Source: an uncultured Treponema sp.
GTDB taxonomy: Bacteria; Spirochaetota; Spirochaetia; Treponematales; Treponemataceae
DNA: 64,000 bases
Assembly: GCA_900319625.1 (NCBI GenBank)
Contig: ONPD01000012.1
Location: 1-64,000, forward strand
Reading direction: 5' to 3'
Below, piece after piece: positions 50,701-58,747 of this stretch. Within the stretch, counting starts at the first letter, position 1. Each line of letters opens with the position of its first letter. The position numbers were made by a program, and so were the translations under genes. The notes below the pieces were generated by a model that was not told the origin of the DNA, ran no database searches, and saw only the letters and a program-made list of their open reading frames with translations.

Positions 50701-50782
50701 TTCAAATTCAGCATAATATGCTATGGTTTGTCAAATAAATTAATTCACGCGGCGCAAACCGGCGTCGCAAAAGGAATAAAAA

Positions 50783-52261
50783 ATGGCAGACACAAAAGAC
50801 ACACATGCATGTACGTTGGACAAAATCATCAGTCTTTGTAAGAGACGTGGTTTTGTATATCAGGCTTCAGAAATTTACGGCGGTCAGGCCGGCGCCTGGG
50901 ATTACGGTCCTCTTGGCGTAGAATTCAAAAGAAACATCCAGAACGAATGGTGGCATTACATGACTCAGCTTCATGATGATGTTGTTGGACTTGATTCAGC
51001 AATTTTCCAGCACCACACAACATGGAAGGCTTCTGGACACGTAGATCACTTTTCTGACCCTATGATTGACTGTCTGGAGTGTCAGGCTCGTCACCGCGCA
51101 GATAAACTTATCGAAGACTTTGTTGCCGCTAACCCGGACAAAAATCCTGGAAAACCTGTTGATACAATGACTCACGAAGAAATGAAAGAGTACATTGACG
51201 CAAACATCAACTGTCCTACATGTGGCAGCAAGGAACGCAAATATACAGCAGTCCGCGAATTCAACCTTATGTTCAAAACATATCAGGGACCAATTGCTGA
51301 TGAATCTCACCTTATTTACCTTCGACCAGAAACATGTCAGGGCATTTTTACAGACTTCAAGAACATTGTTCAGTCTAACCGCATGAAAGTACCATTTGGT
51401 GTTGCTCAGGTTGGTAAATCTTTCCGTAACGAAATCATTTTCAAGAACTTTATTTTCCGTACCTGCGAATTCGAGCAGATGGAAATGGAATATTTCTGTA
51501 AACCTGGTACAGAAGACGAAACATTCGAGCGCTGGAGAAAAGACCGCTGGGCCTTCTACCTCAAGTACGGTATCCCTGAAAAACAGCTTAAGTGGCACCA
51601 CCACGACAAGCTTGCTCACTATGCTAAAGACGCTTACGATATTACATACAACTTCCCGATCGGATTTGAAGAAATCGAAGGTATTCACAGCCGTACTGAC
51701 TTTGACCTCAGCCAGCATATGGAATACTCAAAGAAGGATATGTCTTATATCGACCAGGAAGACGGAAACAAACGCTATGTTCCATACGTAATCGAAACTT
51801 CTGCTGGTCTTAACCGCAACTTCCTTATGTTCCTCTGCGAAGCTTACGAAGAGCAGAACGTTGGTACAGACGGAAAAGATGATTACCGTACAGTTCTTCA
51901 CCTTGATCCACGTCTTGCACCAATCACTGTTGCAGTATTGCCTTTGATGAAGAAAGACGGTCTTGCAGAAAAAGCAAAGGAAATCCAGCACCTTCTTAAA
52001 GAAGACTTTGTAACTGACTACGATACTTCCGGAACTGTAGGAAAACGCTACCGCCGCCAGGACGAAGTTGGTACTCCTTTCTGTGTAACTGTAGACTACG
52101 ATACAATTCAGGAAACAAAAGAAGACGGTTCAAAGAACGAGCTTTTCAACACTGTTACAGTCCGCTTCCGCGACAGCATGGAACAGGAACGCGTTTCCCT
52201 TGATGACCTTGTATTCTTCATCCAGAAAGCTATTAAAAACTATAGACCGGTAGAAAAATAA
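50783..52261 (+). CDS. glyS: Glycyl-tRNA synthetase, homodimeric class II
   Basis: The 492-residue enzyme is the alpha2 type used by many spirochaetes. It shows RRGFVYQASEIYGG, GAWDYGPLG, a Zn-binding insert (CLECQARHRADK ... NCPTCGSKE), RPETCQGIF (motif 2), FEQMEMEYF, IEGIHSRTDFDL, and motif 3 with LDPRLAPITVAVLPL and anticodon-binding domain. AAGGAAT precedes ATG. Codon use is strongly biased, as for an abundant enzyme. Confidence 0.97.
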   Translation: MADTKDTHACTLDKIISLCKRRGFVYQASEIYGGQAGAWDYGPLGVEFKRNIQNEWWHYMTQLHDDVVGLDSAIFQHHTTWKASGHVDHFSDPMIDCLECQARHRADKLIEDFVAANPDKNPGKPVDTMTHEEMKEYIDANINCPTCGSKERKYTAVREFNLMFKTYQGPIADESHLIYLRPETCQGIFTDFKNIVQSNRMKVPFGVAQVGKSFRNEIIFKNFIFRTCEFEQMEMEYFCKPGTEDETFERWRKDRWAFYLKYGIPEKQLKWHHHDKLAHYAKDAYDITYNFPIGFEEIEGIHSRTDFDLSQHMEYSKKDMSYIDQEDGNKRYVPYVIETSAGLNRNFLMFLCEAYEEQNVGTDGKDDYRTVLHLDPRLAPITVAVLPLMKKDGLAEKAKEIQHLLKEDFVTDYDTSGTVGKRYRRQDEVGTPFCVTVDYDTIQETKEDGSKNELFNTVTVRFRDSMEQERVSLDDLVFFIQKAIKNYRPVEK

Positions 52262-52271
52262 TATCGATGAT

Positions 52272-52369
52272 CACACGGATTCGATTTTGCTAACGCAAAA
52301 TCATATAAAAATAATATGGAATTACGTTAGTAATTCCGAATCCGTGTGGCAATTCTTTCGGAGAATTGA
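52272..52369 (+). promoter_or_regulatory. Three-way-junction-like structured leader of the aldo/keto reductase gene
   Basis: CACACGGATTCG (52272-52283) pairs exactly with CGAATCCGTGTG (52337-52348). Between them are two hairpins: GATTTTGC-TAAC-GCAAAATC (52283-52302) and GGAATTAC-GTTA-GTAATTCC (52318-52337). The loops TAAC and GTTA are complementary. Directly after, CAATTCT/AGAATTG (52350-52368) encloses the ribosome-binding site region GGAG. Confidence 0.6.
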
Positions 52370-52371
52370 TT

Positions 52372-53133
52372 TTGGACTACATAAGACTTGGTAAAACAAA
52401 CGCTTTAATTTCCCGTGTGGCCTTTGGCGCAATGCGTCTTTTAGACAGCGAAGGCGAAAACAACGCCGGTGCCATTGTCCGAAAGGCCTACGATGCAGGA
52501 ATTAATTTTTTTGATACTTCTCGTAAAACTCCGGAAACAGAAAAACTTCTGGGGGATGCCCTTTACGACATCAGAAAAAACGTATTCCTTTCTACAGCTA
52601 CAGCTTCTACCAGCGCTGAAGAAATTAAAGAAGATTTGGAAACAAGTCTTATGACCCTCCACTGCGATACCGTTGACCTTTATCAGTTTGAAACAGAGGA
52701 ATTTCTTCCTTTGCCGGACGGGGAAGACGGTATCTACAAGCTTTTTATGAACTTCAAGGCCGAAAACAAGGCAAAAAGCATTGGAATTGTTACCACAAAC
52801 TTTGACCTTGCAAAAAAAGCCGTAGAATCTGACCTTTACGATACTATTCAGTTTCCTTTCAGCATGGTAAGTCCTGATGAATCTGTAGAAATTGTAAAGC
52901 TCTGCGAAGAGCATGATGTGGGCTTTATTGCAATGCAGCCGCTTGGCGGAGGAATCATTCAGAATATTCCTCTGGCCTTTGGCTTCCTTCATCAGTATGA
53001 AAGCGTTATTCCTATCTGGGGCATTCAGACTCAGGAAGAACTGGAACAGATTTTATATTTTTACGAGCATCCGCCGGTAATTGATGAAAAATTCAACCAG
53101 GATGTAGAAAGAATCCGTAATTTCTTTAATTAA
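52372..53133 (+). CDS. Aldo/keto reductase-family protein
   Basis: The protein of about 253 residues has a TIM-barrel aldo/keto reductase layout: DYIRLGKTNALISRVAFGAM, AYDAGINFFDTSRKTPETEK, TSLMTLHCDTVDLYQF, SIGIVTTNF and MQPLGGG. The catalytic Tyr (usually in SxxYG after the FDT motif) is replaced by RKTPET, as in some small members, so activity on typical substrates is uncertain. TTG 52372 is preferred: GGAG lies 8 bases before it and homologues start at DYIRLG. The gene follows a highly structured leader. Confidence 0.8.
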   Translation: MDYIRLGKTNALISRVAFGAMRLLDSEGENNAGAIVRKAYDAGINFFDTSRKTPETEKLLGDALYDIRKNVFLSTATASTSAEEIKEDLETSLMTLHCDTVDLYQFETEEFLPLPDGEDGIYKLFMNFKAENKAKSIGIVTTNFDLAKKAVESDLYDTIQFPFSMVSPDESVEIVKLCEEHDVGFIAMQPLGGGIIQNIPLAFGFLHQYESVIPIWGIQTQEELEQILYFYEHPPVIDEKFNQDVERIRNFFN

Positions 53134-54514
53134 AGAAACTGATATCAACTTCCTCTGTACCGTCAGCTGACTTTTTCACAGCTTCTTTTTTCAGCTGGGC
53201 AATAGGAATTGCCTTTTGTACGGCAGGTGCAGCTTCTTCTTTTTTATCAGAAATATTATTGTTTTCTGCAATGTTTTTTGCTTCTTCCATTGCATTTTCT
53301 TTCTGTTCAATTACTTTAATGATATCTTCTTTTTCTTTCTTTGAAAGAACGCGCAGGATATTCAGATTTTCATCTGTCTGAATTGTTTTTGGAGAACCAT
53401 CAGCTTCTTTTTCTGAAAGCAGCTGAACTACAGGACATTTTGGATTTGCGTGATTTGAATCCACTACAACAGCAATTTTTCTGTTGGAAAGGTAAACGTA
53501 GGTACCGATAGGGTAGAGTGAAACCGTATATAAAAGTGCCTTTAAAACAGAATCATCATAAGCGTGCTCTTTGTTCTGTATCATTTCCAGAAGGGCGTCA
53601 AAAGTTGTTCTTTCGTCGCGGTAAGTTCGTGGAGAAGAGATTGCCTCGTAAGAACAGGCTACGGAAATAATTTTTGCAATTGGTTCAATCTTTTCGCTGG
53701 GAAGACGGCGTGGATAACCAAGTCCGTTTTCCTTTTCGTGGTGTTCAAGAACGCCAAGCTGAATTGGAGTCGGAAAGTTAAGATCCTTGAGAATTGTATA
53801 GCCAAAAACCGTGTGTTTTGCGATGTGGGCCCTCTGTCCCGGTGTAAGCTTTTTTGTGGTATTGTAAAGCTGAGGCGGCAGACGGAGCATTCCGATTTCA
53901 TGAAGAATACAGGTAACTCCAAGGTCTATCATTTTGGAAAGAGGCATACGCAGCTGCAGGGCAATTGCAATTGCAAGAACGGTAGAACGCATTGCATGGC
54001 TGACAATATAGTTTTTAGGACTTAAATCAGTATTAGGGGTGACTCTTAGAATATATCGTCTGTTTTCCTTAATAAAAACACAAAGCTGCTGAACTGTATC
54101 AGAAAGAGTTTCTTTATTGATTTCATTGTGGGTTGTGTAACGGTTGAACAGCTGTTCTATATAATTCATATATTCGTTGTAAACGTTCTGAACCGCTTCC
54201 ATACGTGAGCGGTCGCTGTTATCAAATAAATGCTGTTTTGAATTTTCAATAGCTTTTTTAATGTTTACGCCGATTTCTTCCTGGACTTTTTCCTGGGGCT
54301 GCTCAAAAACATCATCTTCTGTAATTTCAATATCACCTTCCAGTGAAACATTTCCGTCACATAGGAAACTTTCAAATTTCCAGGTATTAAGGGCTTTTAT
54401 GAGAGAATCTGTAACTTCGGCGGATTTTGGAAGCAGAATAAAGGTGCTGTCTAGAAGAATGTCACCGGTAAAAGAGATGCCTGTTCTTAAAGAATCAAGT
54501 GTTACTGTTTCCAT
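53126..54514 (-). CDS. HD-GYP-like protein with substituted catalytic motif
   Basis: The 462-residue protein has an N-terminal DUF3391-like region (VTLDSLRTGISFTGDI), a linker helix and an HD-GYP domain (~175-345). The HD pair reads ILHEIGML (HE, not HD), and the GYP motif EHHEKENGLGYP has Asn where Asp is usual. The C-terminal ~110 residues are acidic and low complexity (EEAKNIAENNNISDKKEEAA). It may be a weak phosphodiesterase or a c-di-GMP sensor. It overlaps the convergent aldo/keto gene by 8 bases. Confidence 0.82.
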   Translation of the reverse strand: METVTLDSLRTGISFTGDILLDSTFILLPKSAEVTDSLIKALNTWKFESFLCDGNVSLEGDIEITEDDVFEQPQEKVQEEIGVNIKKAIENSKQHLFDNSDRSRMEAVQNVYNEYMNYIEQLFNRYTTHNEINKETLSDTVQQLCVFIKENRRYILRVTPNTDLSPKNYIVSHAMRSTVLAIAIALQLRMPLSKMIDLGVTCILHEIGMLRLPPQLYNTTKKLTPGQRAHIAKHTVFGYTILKDLNFPTPIQLGVLEHHEKENGLGYPRRLPSEKIEPIAKIISVACSYEAISSPRTYRDERTTFDALLEMIQNKEHAYDDSVLKALLYTVSLYPIGTYVYLSNRKIAVVVDSNHANPKCPVVQLLSEKEADGSPKTIQTDENLNILRVLSKKEKEDIIKVIEQKENAMEEAKNIAENNNISDKKEEAAPAVQKAIPIAQLKKEAVKKSADGTEEVDISFFN

Positions 54515-54819
54515 ATTTTTTTATTTATCTCCACTATATATTATCGGCAGAATGTTTAAAAAAGTAAACTAATCAATTCTTAAAAAACAAAAAAAAGACT
54601 GGAAAACCTCACACGCTTTCCAGTCTTCATATAAGTAAACAAAAAGGAATAAAGGCAAATCAGGTGTCTGGATGTCTTGCCCACCCGAAGTTCATCCCCA
54701 TTAATTTTATTATCGGGGATTAGCTTTTTGACTTTAGTATTTTTTGAAAAAAAAATAAAAAATTTTTCGCTGCTTTGCAGTTGACATATAACGTTTTTTT
54801 TTAGATTATTAACTCCATT
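54515..54819. other. Intergenic region with a candidate minus-strand small RNA
   Basis: No protein gene is supported. On the - strand, a terminator (54627-54588) ends sequence that folds into ATCCCC/GGGGAT and GGCAA/TTGCC stems between ~54735 and 54655. TTGACA (54781-54786) with GATTAT (54804-54809) is the + strand promoter for the DUF4912 gene. TATAATATATAG-like sequence at ~54545-54534 serves the HD-GYP gene. Confidence 0.4.
54588..54627 (-). terminator. Intrinsic terminator on the minus strand
   Basis: AAGACTGGAAA/TTTCCAGTCTT is a perfect 11-bp stem followed, on the - strand, by eight T. No gene lies upstream of it on that strand, so it must end an unannotated transcript or block antisense transcription. 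Confidence 0.75.
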
Positions 54820-55485
54820 ATGGACGAAAAACAGATTAGTCGAGCTTACTTGGAAACACTTTCGTTTTCTGATTTGAGTGCGCTGGCAGATCGTTTTGGA
54901 ATTGATGTTCCTCTGGATCTGGACCGTCGCTTTTTAATAGCTGAGCTTTTAGAAATAAATGAAGAACTGAATCAGTCACAGGAAGAAATGATTGTATCTC
55001 CTAAGGCTGATTCTGAAGAAAAAGAATTTAAACTTCCTAAAAATTATAATGAAACACAGGTTTCCTGCGTGCTTGCAAATCCAGCCTGGCTTTTTGTTTT
55101 CTGGAACCTGGGAGAGTCTGACCTTCATATGCTGAAAGGTCTTGGCACTTATTCACTTAAGCTGCGTGTCTGTTCCCTTGAAAATCCAAAGGATCCTGTT
55201 CCGGAAGAGGCCTTTGAAATTCAGACTGTAACGGAATCTCAGGAGCAGTTTGTCCTCCTTCCAACCGGAAAAAAATATATCAGGATTGAACTTGTTTATA
55301 TCACACCAACTACAGGAAAAGTTCTGGCTTTTTCTCCGGTGGTTTCAATTCCTCAGGGGGCACCGGTAATCAATGACCTTCAGCTTGGCCGTGATGAGGA
55401 TAATTATTCTGAAATCATCAAGCTTTCGGGCATAAGAAAAATTTTGAAAAATCAATATAAAAATTACAGACATTCCTTTTCTTAA
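54820..55485 (+). CDS. DUF4912 domain protein
   Basis: The 221-residue protein has an N-terminal helical segment (YLETLSFSDLSALADRFGID) similar to a Rho-N/SAP-like motif and a beta-rich DUF4912 domain (~75-190; NPAWLFVFWNLGESD, LRVCSLENP, YIRIELVYI). DUF4912 is often found next to or fused with GH57/DUF1957 proteins, as here. The function is unknown; a carbohydrate or protein-binding role is inferred from that association. The GH57 gene starts 15 bases downstream. Confidence 0.85.
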   Translation: MDEKQISRAYLETLSFSDLSALADRFGIDVPLDLDRRFLIAELLEINEELNQSQEEMIVSPKADSEEKEFKLPKNYNETQVSCVLANPAWLFVFWNLGESDLHMLKGLGTYSLKLRVCSLENPKDPVPEEAFEIQTVTESQEQFVLLPTGKKYIRIELVYITPTTGKVLAFSPVVSIPQGAPVINDLQLGRDEDNYSEIIKLSGIRKILKNQYKNYRHSFS

Positions 55486-55500
55486 TCAGCGGGCATAAAA

Positions 55501-57099
55501 ATGAAAAAAAATATAGCAATTATAATCAAAGCGAATCAGGATTTTGTAAGGCATACTGAAGCTGACGTAAAGAAAAGTAAGCCGATTTTAAATACTTTCT
55601 TTGAGTCAATTTCCAAGGTTTATATTCCCCTTCTGGAAATGCTTGGAAAATTTGAAAGAGAGGGACTCCAGGTAAAAATCGGGCTTGTCCTTCCTCCAAT
55701 TTTGTGTAACCTCCTTAGTGATGATTCTGTAAAAGATTTGTATCTTGGCTGGCTTGAAGAAAAAAATAGTCTTGGAATTGCAGAGCTTGACCGCAACAAG
55801 GATAACGAAAAAATCACTTCAATCGTAAAAGCTGAAATTGAAAGAAATTCTGAGCTGAAAAATCTTTTTACAAATGTATTTTCACGGGATTTAGTTAAGT
55901 CTTTTGCTGATTTTGCAAAAAAAGGCTTTGTAGAGCTTCTCGGAACATCAGGAACTGATATTTTCTTCCCTCACTATGCAGATATGCGCGAAATTATTTC
56001 TGCTCAGGTGGAAAGCGGACTTCATTCTTACCGTCAGTTCTTTGGAAATATTCCTGAGGGCTTCTGGCTTCCGGATTTCGGCTATACACCGGGTGTGGAA
56101 AAGCTTATCAAAGCCTACGGATTTTCCTACACAATTGCTGATGCACGTTCCCTCCTTCTTTCAGAAAAGCTTCCCGAAAAAGGAATTTTTTATCCTGTCA
56201 GAACTGAAAATTCACTTGCTCTTTTTGCAAATGACCCTGACTGCTATGATGATGTTTTTGACAGCGAGGAAGGCTTTGTAAATCAGAGTGCTTACAGAAA
56301 CGAAAAACGTGATATTGGTTTTGAACTTCCGATCGAAAAGCTTTCTCCCCTTATGGACCAGAATGAAGTCCGTTTTGAGACAGGATTTAAATACTGGAAC
56401 AGAAACTTTGTAAAGGGTGATGATAATTTAAATTATTACTCTGTGTCAGAGGCTGGTGAACAGGCTGAAAAGGATGCGGCTTCTTTTGTTCAGAAGCGAG
56501 AGGAGCTTCTGTCTTCCGCTGCGGCTTCAATTCCTGATTCAGATTTTGTAAGTCTTGTCTGCTGCTTTAATTCTGATGATTTAAGAAGCTGGAATGAGTC
56601 TTTAATCTGGCTTGAAAAAGTGTTAAGAAAATTCTCTGCTTCGGAGGTAAGGCTTGCCTTCTGTAAGGAGCTTCTTGAAAAACAGTATGAACTTGAAAAA
56701 ATCTCTCCTTACTTTTCTGCAGGAAACGGAACCGGTTATGGAGAGAACCTTCTTTCTAACAGAAACAGCTGGATGATGCGTTATATCAGAAAGGCCTGTG
56801 AAAGAATTGTAGATCTTTCCGACCGTTTCCCTAATGATACGGGACTTAAAACCCGTCTTTTGAATCTTGGCGCTAAGGAGCTTATGCTGGCCCAGAGCCT
56901 TAACCTGGCAAAAATGATTGAAAACGAAGATAACGCTGATTTTGCAATCAAACGCTTTAAGGATTCAATTGAGGCCTTTACAATTGTTTTTGATTCGCTT
57001 GGTTCAAATACAGTAAGTACAGAATGGCTTACAACTCTTGAACTGAAGGACAGCTTCTTCCCCTGGATGAATTACAGAATATTCTCTAAAAAGAAGTAG
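55501..57099 (+). CDS. GH57-family protein (DUF1957/branching-enzyme-like), catalytic residues substituted
   Basis: The 532-residue protein follows the GH57 1,4-alpha-glucan branching enzyme layout, with FFPHYADMREIISAQVESGL and GFWLPDFGYTPGVEKLIKAYG in the barrel and a helical C-terminal domain (GTGYGENLLSNRNSWMMRYI). In active members the nucleophile is Glu in WLPE; here it is WLPD. The acid/base Asp of FDxELFGHWW corresponds to FNSDDLRSW, with Asn. It may therefore be a glucan-binding or regulatory protein, not an enzyme. It forms an operon with the DUF4912 gene. Confidence 0.8.
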   Translation: MKKNIAIIIKANQDFVRHTEADVKKSKPILNTFFESISKVYIPLLEMLGKFEREGLQVKIGLVLPPILCNLLSDDSVKDLYLGWLEEKNSLGIAELDRNKDNEKITSIVKAEIERNSELKNLFTNVFSRDLVKSFADFAKKGFVELLGTSGTDIFFPHYADMREIISAQVESGLHSYRQFFGNIPEGFWLPDFGYTPGVEKLIKAYGFSYTIADARSLLLSEKLPEKGIFYPVRTENSLALFANDPDCYDDVFDSEEGFVNQSAYRNEKRDIGFELPIEKLSPLMDQNEVRFETGFKYWNRNFVKGDDNLNYYSVSEAGEQAEKDAASFVQKREELLSSAAASIPDSDFVSLVCCFNSDDLRSWNESLIWLEKVLRKFSASEVRLAFCKELLEKQYELEKISPYFSAGNGTGYGENLLSNRNSWMMRYIRKACERIVDLSDRFPNDTGLKTRLLNLGAKELMLAQSLNLAKMIENEDNADFAIKRFKDSIEAFTIVFDSLGSNTVSTEWLTTLELKDSFFPWMNYRIFSKKK

Positions 57100-57102
57100 G
57101 TT

Positions 57103-57265
57103 GTCGTAAAAAATCCCCTGCAAATTTGCAGTGAACCTACGACAACCTCAAACTTTCGCTTTGCGAAAGGTTTGTGTGGCAATGAGCGTAAGGGGATTTT
57201 ACAAATTTGCAATGCACGTCACGGAACCTCAAACTTTTGCTTCGCAAAAGGTTTGTGTGGCAATG
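57103..57265 (+). repeat. Two adjacent REP-like repeats
   Basis: Unit 1 has AAATTTGCAGTGAACCTACG and CAAACTTTCGCTTTGCGAAAG; unit 2 has AAATTTGCAATGCACGTCAC and CAAACTTTTGCTTCGCAAAA. Both continue AGGTTTGTGTGGCAATG. They lie between convergent genes and could stop transcription from both sides. Confidence 0.65.
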
Positions 57266-57278
57266 GGCCGGGGGAGCA

Positions 57279-58580
57279 TTACTCAAACTTCAGGCTTTCC
57301 TTGATTTTTTCGTACATTTCTATCTGTCTTGTGGCCGTTTCTATTCCCAGTTTTGCGGGGTCGAAACGGCTGTCGATTTTTAAAACCTCCTGCCATTTTT
57401 CAATAGCCTGAGTCCATTTTCCCTGAGCGTAAAGCTTTAAGCCTTCCTGATAAATTTCATCAATCTGATCCTGAATTTTTCCCCGGCCCCTGTCGCCCAA
57501 AAGAAGCTTGGCCGAAAGACTGACACGGTTGAAAGGATTGAATGAAGATGTAAAATCCAGTGTGTAATTAAAGTTCATGCGGACCTTGTAAAACTCAAAT
57601 TCAAAGCCGGATGAGAAGGCCGGGTTCGCGCCTTTGATCTGAAAGCCTGCAAGGAAGGAAAGGAAAGAGGTAAACTGAATCTGTAGTCCAACTCCCTCGT
57701 ATGGCTTGTAAATCCTTCCATTAAGGAGATTTAGAGGAATTTTAAAGTCCATTGTAATTGTAAGGGGCTTTATGATTTTAAATGAAAGACCTGAAGAAAT
57801 CATAGTCGGAAGGGCGTCATCCATTTTCAGGCCGGAAGAGCTTCCAAAGCCGGTGAAGGCAGCTCCAAGATTCTGCAGGGCAAGTCCGACCCTCAGGTTT
57901 GCATCCCGGGATGAATAGAATTTGAGGAAGTTAAACTGCAGCATAGCGCCAAAATCGGCCATTAAGGCAAGACCGCTCTGTTCAAGACCTGAGTTTGCAA
58001 TTATTGCATTTGTGTTGTTGTCGGTGTAATCCGGCATACCCCTCCAGCCGCCTTTAATTGTTGCACCAAGCGCTATTCCCTTAAAATTATAGCCCGCCAG
58101 AAAATTATAGGAAACATTAAAGCCGCCCGTAGTTTCTGTGTAGTAGCTTCCGGCTGCGCGTTCGCCGAAGAGGTTATATTCAGTGAAGGGAAGGTAGAAA
58201 CAGCTTATATAGGCTCCGATTCCCAGATTCTTGTTTCTGGTTGTAAAGGCCGCAGTCTCCATTTTTGAATCTGCAATCCACTGGTTGTGGAAAAGGGAAA
58301 GCTGGGTCTCCTTTTGAATTGAAGAGGCCGCCGGGTTGAACTGAAGAAAGCTTACGTCGTCGCAGAGCCCCGTATAGGCGCAGCCCAGGCTTTCTGTGCG
58401 CCCTCCAAAGGGAATTAAGAGTGAGCGGAAGGTTGTAGTACCCTCGTTAGAATCCACCTGCGAATGAAAGATGTCTGAGAGAGCGGAGGTGACGGAGGAA
58501 TAATCAATGGCTTCCATTCTGGAAAATGGAAGAGAAATGAGAAAGCTGAAGGTAGAAATCAGTCTTAAAATTCTTTTCAT
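57279..58580 (-). CDS. UPF0164 outer-membrane beta-barrel protein
   Basis: The 433-residue protein has a signal peptide (KRILRLISTFSFLISLPFSR) and a PorV/FadL-like start (FRSLLIPFGGRTESLGCAYT, then VSFLQFNPAASS) followed by beta-strand pairs typical of a transmembrane barrel. The last ~60 residues (QIDEIYQEGLKLYAQGKWTQ, then AIEKWQEVL) form a TPR-like hairpin in the periplasm. UPF0164 is a family known mainly from Treponema, where several paralogues occur in T. pallidum. It may transport long-chain or hydrophobic compounds. Confidence 0.88.
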   Translation of the reverse strand: MKRILRLISTFSFLISLPFSRMEAIDYSSVTSALSDIFHSQVDSNEGTTTFRSLLIPFGGRTESLGCAYTGLCDDVSFLQFNPAASSIQKETQLSLFHNQWIADSKMETAAFTTRNKNLGIGAYISCFYLPFTEYNLFGERAAGSYYTETTGGFNVSYNFLAGYNFKGIALGATIKGGWRGMPDYTDNNTNAIIANSGLEQSGLALMADFGAMLQFNFLKFYSSRDANLRVGLALQNLGAAFTGFGSSSGLKMDDALPTMISSGLSFKIIKPLTITMDFKIPLNLLNGRIYKPYEGVGLQIQFTSFLSFLAGFQIKGANPAFSSGFEFEFYKVRMNFNYTLDFTSSFNPFNRVSLSAKLLLGDRGRGKIQDQIDEIYQEGLKLYAQGKWTQAIEKWQEVLKIDSRFDPAKLGIETATRQIEMYEKIKESLKFE

Positions 58581-58707
58581 TTTCCTTTTTTGATTACTGG
58601 TAACCTCAGATATTATATAATATTTTTTTAAAATATCACATCATTTCTCGGTTTTTTTATTTCATTATATAAGTATAAATTCCGAAAATATAAAGAGAAA
58701 AGTCTGC

Positions 58708-58713
58708 TATAAT
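58708..58713 (+). promoter_or_regulatory. -10 box for the periplasmic repeat protein operon
   Basis: TATAAT at 58708-58713 would start transcription near 58720, giving a leader of about 28 bases with GTGAAG before the TTG start at 58748. Confidence 0.5.
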
Positions 58714-58747
58714 ATGCATTGTAGAGTGTATGGTAGAGTGAAGAAAT

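Noticed and set aside
54640..54740. SRP RNA, 6S RNA, TPP or c-di-GMP riboswitch in the intergenic region
   Set aside because: The conserved sequence blocks of each were looked for and not found.
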